IMG/VR virus record: IMGVR_UViG_3300032205_000003
Span: 1 to 48,725 of that record
DNA: 48,725 nucleotides
Origin: a virus
Strand: one strand, 5' to 3'
Shown in pieces: positions 19,939 through 28,803 of this stretch. The notes under the pieces are model-generated. The model saw nothing but the letters and a program-made list of their open reading frames with translations, did not search any database and had not been told where the DNA came from. Every line of letters begins with the position of its first letter. The stretch's first letter is position 1. Position numbers and translations under genes: made by a program.

Positions 19939-20277
19939 GTGAAGGTGCTGGCCGCGATCCTGCTCGTGCTCGTCTTGACTACGTCTGCCGCGTCTGCTAC
20001 GCGCACGCGCGCGTCAGACATTCACTGGCTTCACCGCGCCTTCCTCTGCATTCATCGTTTTGAAGGCTCCTGGCGCGATCCCAACCCGCCCTACTACGGC
20101 GGGCTTCAGATGGACTACAGCTTCCAGCGCACCTACGGGCGCGAGTTCCTGCGCGCCTTCGGCACCGCCGACCACTGGCCCCCGTACCTGCAGATCGCGG
20201 TGGCGATGCGCGCCTACCTCTCGGGGCGCGGCTTCTACCCCTGGCCCAACACGGCACGGAGGTGCGGCCTGCTGTGA
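19939..20277 (+). CDS. Secreted transglycosylase/Rpf-like protein, 112 aa
   Basis: GTG at 19939 follows GGGAGG. A clear signal peptide is present (MKVLAAILLVLVLTTSAASA, cleavage after residue 20). The mature part has the lysozyme-like Rpf/transglycosylase pattern: CIHRFEGSW with Glu42 as likely catalytic acid, YYGGLQMDYSFQRTYG, then FYPWPNTARRC; Cys37 and Cys109 may pair. Similar secreted proteins are common in high-GC actinobacteria, where they cut or remodel peptidoglycan. Here it overlaps the terminase start. Confidence 0.8.
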   Translation: MKVLAAILLVLVLTTSAASATRTRASDIHWLHRAFLCIHRFEGSWRDPNPPYYGGLQMDYSFQRTYGREFLRAFGTADHWPPYLQIAVAMRAYLSGRGFYPWPNTARRCGLL

Positions 20278-21920
20278 CAGCGACCCTCGGCGTCGACCCC
20301 GAGTTTCTCGCGGCCTTCAAGAAGGACTACGCGCGCCGGCTCAACGAACGCGCCGAGGCGATGCAGCATCCCGCCGGCCTGCTCGACCACGTCCAGTGCG
20401 TGGACGGCAAGACGGGCGAGGAGTTCAGCTTCACGCTCACCGACCCCGAGGCGGGCTGGTACTGGCAGCGCGAGGTGCTCGACAACTGGATCGAGCACAC
20501 GCTCAGTCTGGTGTTGAAGGCGCGGCAGATCGGGATCACCTGGCTGGCGTCCGGCTACGCGCTCTGGAAGCTCCTCACCCTTCCAGGCACTCGCTGCCTG
20601 ATCGTGTCGATCAACGAGGACGAGGCGATCAAGGTCGTCAACCGCCTCTACGACATGTTCATGTCCCTGCCCGAGCACCTGCAGTTCGAGGCGCAGGTGA
20701 CGAAGCCGTCACGGGGCGCGCGTCCCACCACCCTGATCGAGTTCACCTTCCCCTCCGGGAAGATCTCCTCGGTCGTCGGCCTGTCGAGCACGAGACGAGC
20801 GGGTCACGGCGAGACGGCCACGCTCGTGCTCCTGGACGAGTTCGCGCGCCACGAGTACGCGCGCGACGCCTGGAAGGCGACCTTCGCCACGGCGGACAAC
20901 GGCGGCCAGATCATCGTCGTGTCTACGGCCAACGGCGTCTCCAACGAGCAGACGGGCGAGGGCAACTTTTACCACCACCTGTACGTCAACGCCGAGGGCT
21001 ACGGCATCGAGACGCAGTTCCTGCCCTGGTCACTGCACCCCGACCGAGACGAGGACTGGTACGAGCAGGTGGCGCGCGCGCTGCCGCCGGCGGACAGGGC
21101 GGAGCAGTTCCCGCGCTCCCCCGAGGACGCCTTTATCAACACGGGCGAGTGCTGGTTCGACGCCGAGGATCTCACCTGGTACTCGGAGGAGCACGCGCTC
21201 GAAGACAAGACGCGCATGCGCTTCGTCGTGGACGACTCGGGCGCCAAGGCGAAGATCCACTGGGTCGACAAGGGCCTGATCCGCGTTCACGAGAAGCCGG
21301 ATCCGAAGCGCGAGTACGCGATCGGCACCGACGTCGCCACCGGGCGCGGCTACGACTACTCGTGCGCGTACGTCATCGATCTCGCGTCGCAGGCGCTCGT
21401 GGCCGAGGCGTACGGGAAGGTCGACGCCGACGAGTGGGCCGAGCAGCTGCACTACCTGGGCCGCTGGTACAACAGCGCTCGCATCGCGGTGGAGATGGGC
21501 GGCGGCTACGGCGAGCCGATCATCATCTCGCTGCGCGACGGTCGCAAGGGCCGGCCGCACTACCCGAAGCTGTACCGGCACTCGATCGCCGACCGGGTCG
21601 ACGGGCACAAGCTCGCGAACTACGGCTTCCCGATCAACAACAAGACCCGGCCGCAGCTGATCAACGTGATCGAGCAGGCGTTGCGCGAGCGCACGGTACC
21701 GGCGCTTCCGCGCACCCTGCTCATGGAGCTTCGCACCTTCGTGCGCAGGGACACGCTCCCCTCGCCTCGGGCGCAGGAGGGCGCGAACGACGACCGCGTC
21801 ATGGCGTTCGGCCTGGCGTTGGAGATGTACCGGCAGTACGGCCGGCACGAGCGCCAGGTGCGGCGTCGCGTCAAGACGAAGCCGCACGCCTACCCGTGGC
21901 AGAAGAGGAGGGTCGCATGA
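20274..21920 (+). CDS. terL: Terminase large subunit, 548 aa
   Basis: ATPase: Walker-A-like KARQIGIT (residues 83-90), Walker B LVLLDEF (Asp188, Glu189) and a coupling motif STANG (217-221). C-terminal RNase-H-type nuclease: GTDVATGRGYDYS (Asp353), IAVEMGGGYG, and a late NDDRVMAFGLAL. Packs DNA into the prohead and cuts the concatemer. The GTG at 20274 overlaps the lysozyme-like stop (GTGA). Length is normal for phage large terminases; which packaging class cannot be read from the sequence alone. Confidence 0.95.
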   Translation: MTATLGVDPEFLAAFKKDYARRLNERAEAMQHPAGLLDHVQCVDGKTGEEFSFTLTDPEAGWYWQREVLDNWIEHTLSLVLKARQIGITWLASGYALWKLLTLPGTRCLIVSINEDEAIKVVNRLYDMFMSLPEHLQFEAQVTKPSRGARPTTLIEFTFPSGKISSVVGLSSTRRAGHGETATLVLLDEFARHEYARDAWKATFATADNGGQIIVVSTANGVSNEQTGEGNFYHHLYVNAEGYGIETQFLPWSLHPDRDEDWYEQVARALPPADRAEQFPRSPEDAFINTGECWFDAEDLTWYSEEHALEDKTRMRFVVDDSGAKAKIHWVDKGLIRVHEKPDPKREYAIGTDVATGRGYDYSCAYVIDLASQALVAEAYGKVDADEWAEQLHYLGRWYNSARIAVEMGGGYGEPIIISLRDGRKGRPHYPKLYRHSIADRVDGHKLANYGFPINNKTRPQLINVIEQALRERTVPALPRTLLMELRTFVRRDTLPSPRAQEGANDDRVMAFGLALEMYRQYGRHERQVRRRVKTKPHAYPWQKRRVA

Positions 21921-22321
21921 GCAGCATGATGGATTTGGCGGCGGCGCTAGGTCCCGGTGGGGGAGGCGGCCCCCCGCCTGGCGCTGGACCTGCGGGGCTT
22001 CCCCCTGGTCTGGGACCGAGTGGGCCGCCACCCGGCCTTGACGCCGGCGGGCCGCCGCCTGGCGCCGCAGACCAGGGGGGAGATCAGGGTCAGTACGCCG
22101 ACTCGATCTCCGCGCTCGACGGCGCCGAGGAGGCGCTGCACGCCTTCATCCAGCTTGACCCCGACGAGGTCGACCGGGCCGAAGCGAGCAAGGCGCTGCA
22201 GATCGTGCTGAAGCTGAAGGCGTCCAACCAGACCTCGAACCAGCAGGGCGACATGAAGTCGCTGGCGCGAGCGCTGCAGGGCGGGCCGGCGCCGGGACCG
22301 GGTGGAGGGCCGCTTGGCTGA
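21917..22321 (+). CDS. Gly/Pro-rich linker protein, 134 aa
   Basis: ATG overlaps the terminase stop; GGAGGG precedes it. The first 55 residues are low-complexity Gly/Pro (repeats of PPPG and GGGG), then a helical segment (ISALDGAEEALHAFIQLDPD, SKALQIVLKLKASNQTSNQQ), and a Gly/Pro end. Between terminase and portal it may be a small head-completion or portal-associated protein. Composition strongly biased. Confidence 0.65.
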   Translation: MSSMMDLAAALGPGGGGGPPPGAGPAGLPPGLGPSGPPPGLDAGGPPPGAADQGGDQGQYADSISALDGAEEALHAFIQLDPDEVDRAEASKALQIVLKLKASNQTSNQQGDMKSLARALQGGPAPGPGGGPLG

Positions 22322-24230
22322 GAAGGATCTCTACGACCAGTCCGAGCAGAAGGACGCCGTCCAGTTGGTGGTGAAGGCGGTGGAGACGTGCGAGCGCCGC
22401 TACCACGACGCCTTCGTGGAGCGGGTCGAGCGGCGCTACAACGCCTACCGCGGCCTGGCCGAAGCGCAGCCCAGCAAGGACACCTCGCAGGATCCCGACG
22501 AGGACTGGCACTCGAACATCACGACCCCATACGTGCTGAACACCTGCGAGGGGATGCTGGCGACGATGCTGGAGCCGTCGCCGCGCTTCAACGTCACCCC
22601 CAGGCCGAAGCCGGACGAGCCGCTGGAGGAGGTGGTCGCGCGCCTGCACAGCGTGGACGCGGTCAGCGACACGTTGCGCTACGCGCTCGACGTCGACCAC
22701 TTCGCGGAGAAGCAGCGCGACTTCATGCAGCAGGACCTGATCGCCGGCATCTCCGTCCTCAAGGACTACTGGCACGAGGAGCACCGCGACGTCACGGCGC
22801 TCGTGCCCGACATGATCGACATCCAGGACGCCTACGGCACCACGATCGACACGCTTCAGTCGCACAAGGAGGAGACGACCCGAAACGCGCTCGTGCGCGA
22901 CGACGCCTGCTGCGAGGTCAGGGACGTGCGCGACTTCTTCTGGCCGCCCCAGGCTCCCAACGTCGACAAGGCCGAGTACCTGATCGACCGCACCTGGGAG
23001 AGCTTCTCCTCGCTCAAGCGCAAGGAGAAGGACGGCTACTACCAGAACGTCGACAAACTCAAGGAGACGCGCTCGGTCGCGCGCATGAGCGACCTCACCA
23101 AGCGCGAGCAGCGACTGCGCGGCATCGACCGCACGCAAGACCTGGTCGAGGTGCTGGAGTACTGGACGCCGGAGCGCGTGATCACGGTCGGCAACCGCAC
23201 CGTGAAGCTGCGCGACGACGCCAACCCGTTCTGGAACGGGCGCCTCCCGTTCGTCATCTGCTCGGCCATGCCCGACGCCTTCCAGATCCCCGGCATCTCG
23301 GTGGTCGAGGCGCTCGCGCAGCTGCAGCAGATGCTGTGGACGCTGCAGAACCAGCGCCTCGACGTCGTGCGCCTGCTGGCGAACCTGATCACCGTCATCC
23401 GCTCCGACGTGGACGACCCCGAGGCGTTCGAGTGGGCGCCGAACGCGCAGTGGATCGTGGAGGATCCGGGCCAGGTCGAGACGCTGAAGATCGACCCTAG
23501 CGCCGCCCAGATCACCCTCCAGGCAGAGGGCCTGCTCAAGGGCGACCTCCAGAACATCATGGGCGGGCTGCCGATGGCGAGCGGCGCCGACTCGCAGACG
23601 ATCGACCAGCAGACGGCGACCGGCGTCTCGATCATCACGACGATCGCGCAGCGGATCATCCAGTCCCGCAAGCAGCACTACCTGTGGGCGTACTCGAAGC
23701 TCGGCAAGCACTTCCTCCTCCTCTACCAGCAGTTCCTCCGCGACGACCGCGTCGTGCGCGTGCTCGGGATGTCGGGCGCGCAGGCCTACCGCAAGATCAC
23801 CCCGCTCGACATCCAGGGCGACTTCGAGGTGATGATCGACGTCACCTCCGACTCGCTGATGCGGCAGGAGCGCCGCGCCGAGGCGCAGGGTCTGTTCCAG
23901 ATGGCGGTGCAGGCGCAGCAGGTGATGGCCGTCTCGGGCACCCCGCTCAACCTCAGAGCATTCATGGAGAAGCTGCTCGACTCCTACGACGTCCCGGACA
24001 AGGAGCGCTTTTTCATGCCGGCGCAGGTGGGCGCGCAGACCATGGGTCAGATGCCGGGACAGCTACCGCAGCCCAGCGCAGTCCCGCAGAACGGCGGCGG
24101 CGGCGGCGTCACAAACCCCGCCCTCGCTGCGGGGCCGACCGCGCCCTCGAATCCGAACTCGCTCAGCCCGGTGAGCGACATGTCGCAGATGCTGGCGATG
24201 CAGGGAGGCGCGGCGAATGCTCAAACGTAA
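22302..24230 (+). CDS. Portal protein, 642 aa
   Basis: Large protein between terminase and scaffold with podovirus-type portal features: RRYNAYRGL, WHSNITTPYVLNTCEGMLAT near residue 70, a long helical centre (VVEALAQLQQMLWTLQNQRL), a Gln-rich C-terminal region (QAQQVMAV) and a Pro/Gly/Asn-rich tail. Forms the dodecameric ring through which DNA enters and leaves. Start is uncertain: GTG 22302, or TTG 22314 with a better-placed GGAGG. Confidence 0.85.
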   Translation: MEGRLAEKDLYDQSEQKDAVQLVVKAVETCERRYHDAFVERVERRYNAYRGLAEAQPSKDTSQDPDEDWHSNITTPYVLNTCEGMLATMLEPSPRFNVTPRPKPDEPLEEVVARLHSVDAVSDTLRYALDVDHFAEKQRDFMQQDLIAGISVLKDYWHEEHRDVTALVPDMIDIQDAYGTTIDTLQSHKEETTRNALVRDDACCEVRDVRDFFWPPQAPNVDKAEYLIDRTWESFSSLKRKEKDGYYQNVDKLKETRSVARMSDLTKREQRLRGIDRTQDLVEVLEYWTPERVITVGNRTVKLRDDANPFWNGRLPFVICSAMPDAFQIPGISVVEALAQLQQMLWTLQNQRLDVVRLLANLITVIRSDVDDPEAFEWAPNAQWIVEDPGQVETLKIDPSAAQITLQAEGLLKGDLQNIMGGLPMASGADSQTIDQQTATGVSIITTIAQRIIQSRKQHYLWAYSKLGKHFLLLYQQFLRDDRVVRVLGMSGAQAYRKITPLDIQGDFEVMIDVTSDSLMRQERRAEAQGLFQMAVQAQQVMAVSGTPLNLRAFMEKLLDSYDVPDKERFFMPAQVGAQTMGQMPGQLPQPSAVPQNGGGGGVTNPALAAGPTAPSNPNSLSPVSDMSQMLAMQGGAANAQT

Positions 24231-24513
24231 GTACACCGAGGAGGAGCGGCGCAAGCTGCTCACCACACAGGGCGACCTCTCCGCGCTCGCCACTCACCCC
24301 GCCTGGCCCACTTTCGAGGCGCGGATCGAGGAGAAGCGCGAGACGATCGAGAAGCATGTGCTCTCGCTGGCGCTCACCGGCCGCGGCGAGCTAAACACGC
24401 ATTCCATCGAATACTGGCGCGGCTTCCTGCAAGGGATGGCCTGGCTGGCCGCCGTGCCGGCCGGCGCCGAGCAGCGCCTTGAGAGCCTCCTGAAGGAGAA
24501 GGGAGTAGCGTGA
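24217..24513 (+). CDS. Hypothetical protein, 98 aa
   Basis: Overlaps the portal end by 14 bases and is coupled to the scaffold gene. The charged helical protein (MLKRKYTEEERRKLLTTQGD, ARIEEKRETIEKHVLSLALT) has an aromatic C-terminal helix (YWRGFLQGMAWLAAVPAGAE). Small proteins at this place may assist head assembly; no family is recognised. Confidence 0.72.
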   Translation: MLKRKYTEEERRKLLTTQGDLSALATHPAWPTFEARIEEKRETIEKHVLSLALTGRGELNTHSIEYWRGFLQGMAWLAAVPAGAEQRLESLLKEKGVA

Positions 24514-25577
24514 ACACCGAGGAAGTGACGCGGCAGATCATGTCGGCCTGGGACGAGGTGCAGGACGAGGAGGACGCCGCGGTCGAGAACGACGAGCGCG
24601 AGCTACCGGACGATCAGGACGACCAGGCCGAAGAAGAGCAGGAGGGCGCCGAGGACGGCGAGCAGGAAGCGGAACAGGAAGAGGTCGCGCCCGGAGACGC
24701 CGACGGCGACGAAGAGGCTGCCGCCGAGGAAGAGGAGGGCGAGGAGGAGGAAGAGCAAGAAGTCCAGGCTCAGTTCGAGGACCCCGAGGTTCAGGCCTTC
24801 CTGGCGAAGTATGGCGGCGACGTCGAGCGGGCGCTCAAGGCCGAGGCGCACCAGCAGCGCATCATCGGGCAACTGGGCAGCGACAAGCAGTACCTGAGCC
24901 GGCGCGTCCAGGAGCTTGAAGCCGAGCTAGCCCAGCAGAGCGCGCTCTCGGGCATGGGCGTCTCGCTCGACTCCGATCAGGCCGCCTGGGTCGAGGAGGC
25001 GGTCGAGTCGGGCAACCCGCAGATGTACGTGCAGAACGCGCTGCGGGTGGGCGAGTTCGATCTGGCGCGCGCCGTGTGCGACGCCTGGGCGCAGGAGCAG
25101 CCCTACCAGGCGATCCAGGCCCGGCAACTGGTCGACCACGCGCACCAGCGAGCCTTTCACGCAGCGCAGGAGGCGGAAGGGGCGAACGGGGCGGTTGCGC
25201 TCCCGACCGAGACGATCCTGGGCGTGCTCGTGAACCACTACCCCGACATGCCCCGCTACGAGCAGCAGATGATCACGACGATGGGGAACCTCGGCCCCGA
25301 GCATCCGCTCGTGGAGCAGGCTCACTCCTCCGACCCGGAGGTTCAGGCCTACGCCATCCTCGGGATCTACGAGATCGCGCGTGCGCAGACCGCGACGGTC
25401 ACTTCGAGCCGCGACGCCGTGAAGGCGCAGCGTCGCGAGGAAGCGGCTGGCGCGAAGCGACGCGCAAAGGTATCGTCCTCACAGGCAACACCGTCTCCCG
25501 GCGAGACACCCCGGCCCCGTCGTCTGGGTCCGGGCCTTACCCTGGAGCAGCTGGACGCCGAGTGGGAACGAGAGTAA
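24510..25577 (+). CDS. Scaffold protein, 355 aa
   Basis: The first 100 residues are strongly acidic (Glu/Asp runs), then a coiled coil (SRRVQELEAELAQQSALSGM), helical middle, and a basic C-terminus (KAQRREEAAGAKRRAKVSSS). This acidic-helix-basic pattern, just before the capsid gene, is characteristic of scaffolds, whose basic end binds the coat protein. The GTG overlaps the previous stop. Confidence 0.82.
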   Translation: MNTEEVTRQIMSAWDEVQDEEDAAVENDERELPDDQDDQAEEEQEGAEDGEQEAEQEEVAPGDADGDEEAAAEEEEGEEEEEQEVQAQFEDPEVQAFLAKYGGDVERALKAEAHQQRIIGQLGSDKQYLSRRVQELEAELAQQSALSGMGVSLDSDQAAWVEEAVESGNPQMYVQNALRVGEFDLARAVCDAWAQEQPYQAIQARQLVDHAHQRAFHAAQEAEGANGAVALPTETILGVLVNHYPDMPRYEQQMITTMGNLGPEHPLVEQAHSSDPEVQAYAILGIYEIARAQTATVTSSRDAVKAQRREEAAGAKRRAKVSSSQATPSPGETPRPRRLGPGLTLEQLDAEWERE

Positions 25578-25625
25578 GGCCACAGTAGGCCGCCCCCTCG
25601 CGTAGGGATACGCCGCCTCCCAGGC

Positions 25626-25645
25626 CGAAGGGATTCACACCTTCG
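25626..25645 (+). other. Small hairpin in the capsid gene leader
   Basis: CGAAGG-8-CCTTCG lies 20-39 bases before the capsid ATG; CCCC-TGGA-GGGG closer in includes the ribosome site. Could tune translation of the most abundant protein. Confidence 0.35.
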
Positions 25646-25664
25646 AGCACCCCTGGAGGGGCAC

Positions 25665-26888
25665 ATGGCTGGAACCATTGTTTCGACGCCGCCGGGCGTC
25701 GGCGTCAGCACGGAAGACGTGCTGTCGGACGAGCGGGTCATCGACATGGACGACAAGATCCGTGTCCTCAAGCCCGACGACACGCAGTTCACGACGATGA
25801 CCGACCGGGTCGGCGCACGCCAGGCGATCCGGGAGAAGGTCAACTGGCTGGAGGAAGAGGACTTCCCGCGGATCGTCTCCGCGGCTGCCGGGCAGACAGC
25901 TAGCTCCGGGGCACTCACCCTCACGGCCGGCCAGGGCAAGGTCGTCGGTCCCAACGACATGCTCCGCAACATGCGCTCGGGCGAGATGAGCCGGGTGCTG
26001 ACGGTGACCACGGACGCGCTCACGGTCGCCAACGGCGTCGGCAACATCGCTGCCGCCGCGGTGAACTCGGGCGACGTGTTCCTCGTCGTTGCCGACGCGC
26101 AGCCGCAGGGATCCGACCTCCCCAACCCGCGCTACCTGCAGCGCGTGCTGGGCTACAACTACACGCAAATCACCCGCACAGTCTGGACGTTCACGGGTAC
26201 GCAGACCGCGATCGAACTCTACGGCGGGCGCGAGCCGGCCAAGGAGGCGAAGCGGAAGGCCCGGGAGCACAAGAAGAAGTGGGAGGCGATCCTGTTCTTC
26301 GGCGCCCGTTCGTTCGCCGCCAACTCGGGCGCAGCCCCGGGCAACGGCGAGCCGCAGGGCACCTGCGGCGGGATGCTGGAGTACATCTCCACGTTCAAGC
26401 GGGACGCCGCCGGTCCGCTCACGCCGGACTTCTTCGACCTGTTCCTGCTCGACATCATGCAGTACGGCTCGGAGGACAAGGTGCTGTTCGCCTCGCCGCT
26501 CGTGGCGTACGGGATGGCGAAGTGGAACCGCACCGGCATGGGGTCGCAGTTCATCGCCCCGGCCGACGGCACCGTTCACGGCGTGCATGTCGACGCCTTC
26601 ATCTCGGGCGCCTACGGCTACCGGATCCCGGTGGTCGTGAAGAAGGAATGGGGCGAGTTCCCCTCGAACGTCAGCACTCCCGCCGTGCCGAAGGGGTTCG
26701 GCTCCTACGCGTTCCTGATCGACATGAACTACGTCGAGCAGCGTCCGCTCCGCGATCGCGACACGAAGCTCCTGACCGAGCAGCAGCCGAAGGGGAGAGA
26801 CACCTACTCGGCTGAGTACATGCGCGAAGCCAGCTTCGAGTGCGCTCACGAGCGCGCGCACGGGATCATCTTCGGCGTGACGCAGTAG
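25665..26888 (+). CDS. Major capsid protein, SU10-like HK97 fold, 407 aa
   Basis: ATG follows GGAGGGGC. The order fits the SU10-type (DUF5309) branch of HK97-fold coat proteins: an N-terminal arm (DERVIDMDDKIRVLKPDDTQ), inserted beta domain (LTLTAGQGKVVGPNDMLRNM, VTTDALTVANGVGNIA), a spine helix (AKEAKRKAREHKKKWEAILF), the P-domain, and C-terminal GFGSYAFLIDMNYVEQRPL. Follows the scaffold and is followed by a strong terminator. Forms the icosahedral shell. Confidence 0.88.
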   Translation: MAGTIVSTPPGVGVSTEDVLSDERVIDMDDKIRVLKPDDTQFTTMTDRVGARQAIREKVNWLEEEDFPRIVSAAAGQTASSGALTLTAGQGKVVGPNDMLRNMRSGEMSRVLTVTTDALTVANGVGNIAAAAVNSGDVFLVVADAQPQGSDLPNPRYLQRVLGYNYTQITRTVWTFTGTQTAIELYGGREPAKEAKRKAREHKKKWEAILFFGARSFAANSGAAPGNGEPQGTCGGMLEYISTFKRDAAGPLTPDFFDLFLLDIMQYGSEDKVLFASPLVAYGMAKWNRTGMGSQFIAPADGTVHGVHVDAFISGAYGYRIPVVVKKEWGEFPSNVSTPAVPKGFGSYAFLIDMNYVEQRPLRDRDTKLLTEQQPKGRDTYSAEYMREASFECAHERAHGIIFGVTQ

Positions 26889-26912
26889 GTCTGGGCGCTA
26901 CCGCCTAGCAAG

Positions 26913-26941
26913 CGAGGGGGCCGCTTACCACGGCCCCCTCG
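26913..26941 (+). terminator. Terminator after the capsid gene
   Basis: CGAGGGGGCCG-7-CGGCCCCCTCG is an 11-bp perfect stem, 24 bases after the capsid stop, followed by GTGTCTCTGG. May reduce read-through to the following genes and protect the capsid mRNA 3' end. Confidence 0.8.
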
Positions 26942-26958
26942 GTGTCTCTGGAGGTCAC

Positions 26959-27519
26959 ATGCGATTCATCTCCCCCTGGGGCGAGTACGCCCTGCAATGC
27001 CGGCCGCAGGTCATGGTGGCGCTCGGCGCCGGCCTGGCCGAGGAGAGGCAGGCACCCCTCTATGCCAGGTTCAAGCCCGGCGGCTTGCTCCCGCACGAGC
27101 GCGAGCTTGCGTTCCACCAGTGGTCGTGGAACGGCCAGGCGCAGGAGGCGGACGAGGCGACCCCGTACCCGCCCGACTATCGGATCGGCGTGTTCGATTC
27201 CGAGCAGGCGAAGGTCGCGAGTAACTGGACGGACGAGGAGCACGACTTCGTGGTCGAGAAGCTGCGCAAGCGGGCGACCGAGACGAACGATCTCCTCGAA
27301 GTCCCGGCAACGCTGAAGGCTCCGCCCTGGCCGCGCTACGACGAGTACCGGGGCACGCCCGCGGCGCTCGTGCGCAAGCTCGTGGACGAGGGCTACAACC
27401 TGGACGACGTCCTGGAGTACGAGCTTCAGGGCCAGAACCGGGACAAGGTCGTGGGCGCCATCACCGCCGCGATCTCGGGCGACGTGTTCGAGGAGCGAGA
27501 GGAAGAGGTCGTTGGTTAG
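26959..27519 (+). CDS. Probable virion-assembly protein, 186 aa
   Basis: ATG follows CTGGAGGTCAC. Begins MRFISPWGEYALQCRPQVMV; central NWTDEEHDFVVEKLRKRATE; C-terminal region with an LVDEGYNLDDVLEYELQGQN helix and Glu-rich end. Lies between capsid and small zinc-ribbon gene, where head-completion proteins are common. No recognised family; role by position only. Confidence 0.7.
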   Translation: MRFISPWGEYALQCRPQVMVALGAGLAEERQAPLYARFKPGGLLPHERELAFHQWSWNGQAQEADEATPYPPDYRIGVFDSEQAKVASNWTDEEHDFVVEKLRKRATETNDLLEVPATLKAPPWPRYDEYRGTPAALVRKLVDEGYNLDDVLEYELQGQNRDKVVGAITAAISGDVFEEREEEVVG

Positions 27520-27862
27520 CCGCTGGCGCCGGCCGGCCGTCGTCCTCAACATCGAGCAGGCACCCGACCAGGCCATCTGGCTCCCCGACGGTCGCGTCCA
27601 GGGTCAGGTGATTCTGAACCTCGCCTACGAGACGGTGGAGCGGATCCGCTCCGGCTACATGTGCGTGAAGTGCCTGGAGCCGTTCCCGATCGCCTGGCCC
27701 AAGCTCTGCCCCGTGTGCGGCTGCCGCGTGCGTACCGAGCAGGCCGCCTACTTCGCGCGCGAGTTCGGGGGCGAGCAGCACCTCGGCCCCTCGACCTCGA
27801 TCGATGACGAGGTCGAGCGCATGCACGAGGAAGTCGAGCGCGAGCAGAAGGAGAACCCATGA
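27512..27862 (+). CDS. Zinc-ribbon protein of the head region, 116 aa
   Basis: A TTG start at 27512 overlaps the previous gene by 8 bases, with GAGGAAGAGG before it. Cysteines in YMCVKCLEPFPIAW and KLCPVCGCRV give a C-x2-C / C-x2-C ribbon at residues 50-70; the C-terminus is a charged helix (DDEVERMHEEVEREQKENP). Zinc-ribbon proteins beside head genes recur in actinophages; role unknown. Confidence 0.72.
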   Translation: MVSRWRRPAVVLNIEQAPDQAIWLPDGRVQGQVILNLAYETVERIRSGYMCVKCLEPFPIAWPKLCPVCGCRVRTEQAAYFAREFGGEQHLGPSTSIDDEVERMHEEVEREQKENP

Positions 27863-28281
27863 AGCACACCTGGTACGCCTCCTCGGCCGAGGCTCTGCTC
27901 GGGGCGTTGTGGCTCGCGAACCCGATGAAGATCATGCTGATGCAGCCGTCCTTCGTGCCGAACATCGACACGCAGAAGGTGTACGCGGACATCTCCGCGA
28001 GCGAGGTCGCTTCGGGCGGCGGCTACGTGACCGGCGGCGCGACGCTCGCCAACAAGACCGCCGTCTACAACGCCGCCGCTGATCGCACCGACTACTACGC
28101 GGACGACCCCGTGTGGGGGCCGGGCGCCACCTTCAACGCCGGCTTCGCGGTCGTCTACGACTCCTCCGGCACCAAGCCGCTCTGGAGCATGGTCGACTTC
28201 GAGGGCACGAAGAGCGTCTCCGCGGGAACCTTCACGCTTGACTTTCCGACCCTCGGCTTCCTCTACACGATCCTGGTGTAA
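27859..28281 (+). CDS. Beta-rich virion protein, 140 aa
   Basis: ATG overlaps the previous stop. The pattern VYADISASEVASGGGYVTGG, TLANKTAVYN, DDPVWGPGATFNAGFAVVYD, ending in a hydrophobic strand (TLDFPTLGFLYTILV), matches a family of phage structural proteins found near capsid genes. Probably decorates the head or neck. Confidence 0.72.
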   Translation: MKHTWYASSAEALLGALWLANPMKIMLMQPSFVPNIDTQKVYADISASEVASGGGYVTGGATLANKTAVYNAAADRTDYYADDPVWGPGATFNAGFAVVYDSSGTKPLWSMVDFEGTKSVSAGTFTLDFPTLGFLYTILV

Positions 28282-28284
28282 CCC

Positions 28285-28803
28285 GTGACGACCTGCACGC
28301 CTCCGCAGCGGGCGGTCGTCCACCAGTTCACCTGCGGGCAGGTCAACGTCGGGCAGGGCCAGACCGACGCGACCTGTGGCGTCGCGATCTGCGGCTGGAC
28401 GACGATTGCGCGCTGGTACGAGTACGTCTGCCAGACCGGCCTGGGCCTGAGCGGTCAGCTACCGACGGTCACGATCTTTGTCGACCCGAGCCAGATCCCC
28501 CAGGGTGTCCTTGGCCTTGGACCACAGGTCCCCACGGTCAGGATCAGCCCCGACCCGCTCGTCGTTCCAACGGCGGGGCTGGCGCTCACCGGGCGCCTCC
28601 CGGCCCTGGTCGCTAACACGAAGCTCACCGCGACGCAGGCGGGCATGGGTCTGGGCACGGACATCCCGGTCTTTGTCGGCCAGGAGTGGCTGAACGACAG
28701 CGTCTGCGCCGACCTGCCCCTCGTGGCTGCCGGTCAGACCGACCTCGTGCTCGCACCCGCGGGCGCGAGCGACCTCGTCCTCGATCCCTCGGAGTGTGGC
28801 TGA
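28285..28803 (+). CDS. Virion protein with about 22-residue repeats, 172 aa
   Basis: GTG at 28285. The N-terminus has several cysteines (TTCTPPQ, FTCGQ, ATCGVAICGW). From residue 51 four imperfect repeats follow: GLGLSGQLPTVTI, VLGLGPQVPTVRI, GLALTGRLPALV, GMGLGTDIPVFV, 20-26 residues apart, the design of phage fibre or Ig-like stalks. Precedes the second fibre-like paralogue with one-base overlap. Confidence 0.68.
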   Translation: MTTCTPPQRAVVHQFTCGQVNVGQGQTDATCGVAICGWTTIARWYEYVCQTGLGLSGQLPTVTIFVDPSQIPQGVLGLGPQVPTVRISPDPLVVPTAGLALTGRLPALVANTKLTATQAGMGLGTDIPVFVGQEWLNDSVCADLPLVAAGQTDLVLAPAGASDLVLDPSECG

